NCBI GenBank assembly: GCA_023460055.1
Contig: JAEWRJ010000169.1
Span: 1-8,779 of the forward strand
DNA length: 8,779 nucleotides
Origin: Bacillota bacterium
GTDB lineage: Bacteria; Bacillota; Clostridia; Christensenellales; Aristaeellaceae
Direction of reading: 5' to 3'
Numbering within the stretch: position 1 is the stretch's first letter; every line of letters starts with the position of its first letter. Below, piece after piece: positions 8,549-8,779 of this stretch. The notes under the pieces were generated by a model that searched no databases, was not told where the DNA came from, and worked only from the letters and a program-made list of their open reading frames with translations. Both the position numbers and the translations under genes were made by a program.

Positions 8549-8779
8549 TCAGCCAACCTCTTCCGCCTTATGTTCTCTGCTGCGGCATATGCAGTCTCCT
8601 CCGGATTTCTTGGCTTGGTACATCAGCTCGTCTGCCTCATGGATCAGGGCATCAAGGTCAACCTCGGGTCTCAGTCCTGTTACACCAAAGCTGCATGTCA
8701 CGAAGATCGAGTCGAATAATGGTTTATCGCGGAGGTGCTGTTGAATACGATGCAGCACCTCCTCAGCCCTGTCCGGCCC
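8549..8779 (-). CDS. C-terminal end of a GGDEF-domain protein (probable diguanylate cyclase), cut by the window edge
   Basis: The last 76 codons of a gene that enters from the right edge; its frame is open to base 8779. The sequence VTCSFGVTG, then ALIHEADELMYQAKKSGGD, matches the end of GGDEF domains, where a strand of the S-x-G-V type is followed by the helix ADxxMYxAKxxGxD. GGDEF proteins make cyclic di-GMP from two GTP in the cytoplasm, often under control of an N-terminal sensor. The GGDEF catalytic signature itself would lie upstream, outside the window, so activity cannot be judged. A GTG at 8758 could be misread as a start, but the domain needs sequence before it. It runs in the same direction as the defence operon but is 230 bp away, with a promoter between them, so it is probably a separate unit. 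Confidence 0.85.
   Translation of the reverse strand, partial: GPDRAEEVLHRIQQHLRDKPLFDSIFVTCSFGVTGLRPEVDLDALIHEADELMYQAKKSGGDCICRSREHKAEEVG

Overview
This window looks like a chromosome segment of a GC-rich, probably anaerobic and fermentative Bacillota (Clostridia-like) bacterium. The grounds are strong purine-rich ribosome binding sites (AAGGAG, AGGGAG, GGAGGA), sigma-A-type promoters, a K+-dependent membrane pyrophosphatase with a Na+-pump-like residue pattern, and housekeeping genes that by eye are about 60% GC. The lineage is an inference; no rRNA, tRNA or phylogenetic marker is present.

Left part, + strand (1-4040): a leader region with a perfect 26-bp palindrome, a plausible promoter and a possible 9-codon leader ORF precedes a membrane-bound ion-pumping pyrophosphatase (hppA). 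Two back-to-back hairpins separate it from an SLC13/ArsB-NhaD-type permease that starts with GTG. The likely link is energetic: the pyrophosphatase turns PPi hydrolysis into a Na+ (or H+) gradient that a transporter of this superfamily could use. After the permease comes a 159-bp folded inverted-repeat element and then a likely terminator hairpin.

Middle and right part, - strand (8450 down to 4201): an apparent two-gene defence operon. A near-consensus extended -10 promoter and a GGAGGA ribosome binding site lead into an MmeI-family (Type IIL/IIG) single-chain restriction-modification enzyme. It has an N-terminal D-X9-EXK nuclease, an N6-adenine methyltransferase core (DPACGSGNF, NPPF) and a C-terminal target-recognition part. 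After 54 bp comes a strikingly AT-rich gene for a protein with a C-terminal HEPN ribonuclease motif (R-N-D-V-T-H), resembling ApeA-type abortive-infection proteins. The two could form layered immunity, DNA restriction first and RNA cleavage as a fallback, but that coupling is inferred from position only. The target-recognition section of the restriction enzyme is itself AT-rich, which suggests domain replacement.

Far right edge, - strand: the C-terminal end of a GGDEF (diguanylate cyclase-type) protein whose N-terminal part, including the GGDEF signature, lies outside the window.

The best candidates for something new are the MmeI-like plus HEPN pair and the folded 159-bp element between the two convergent gene sets.
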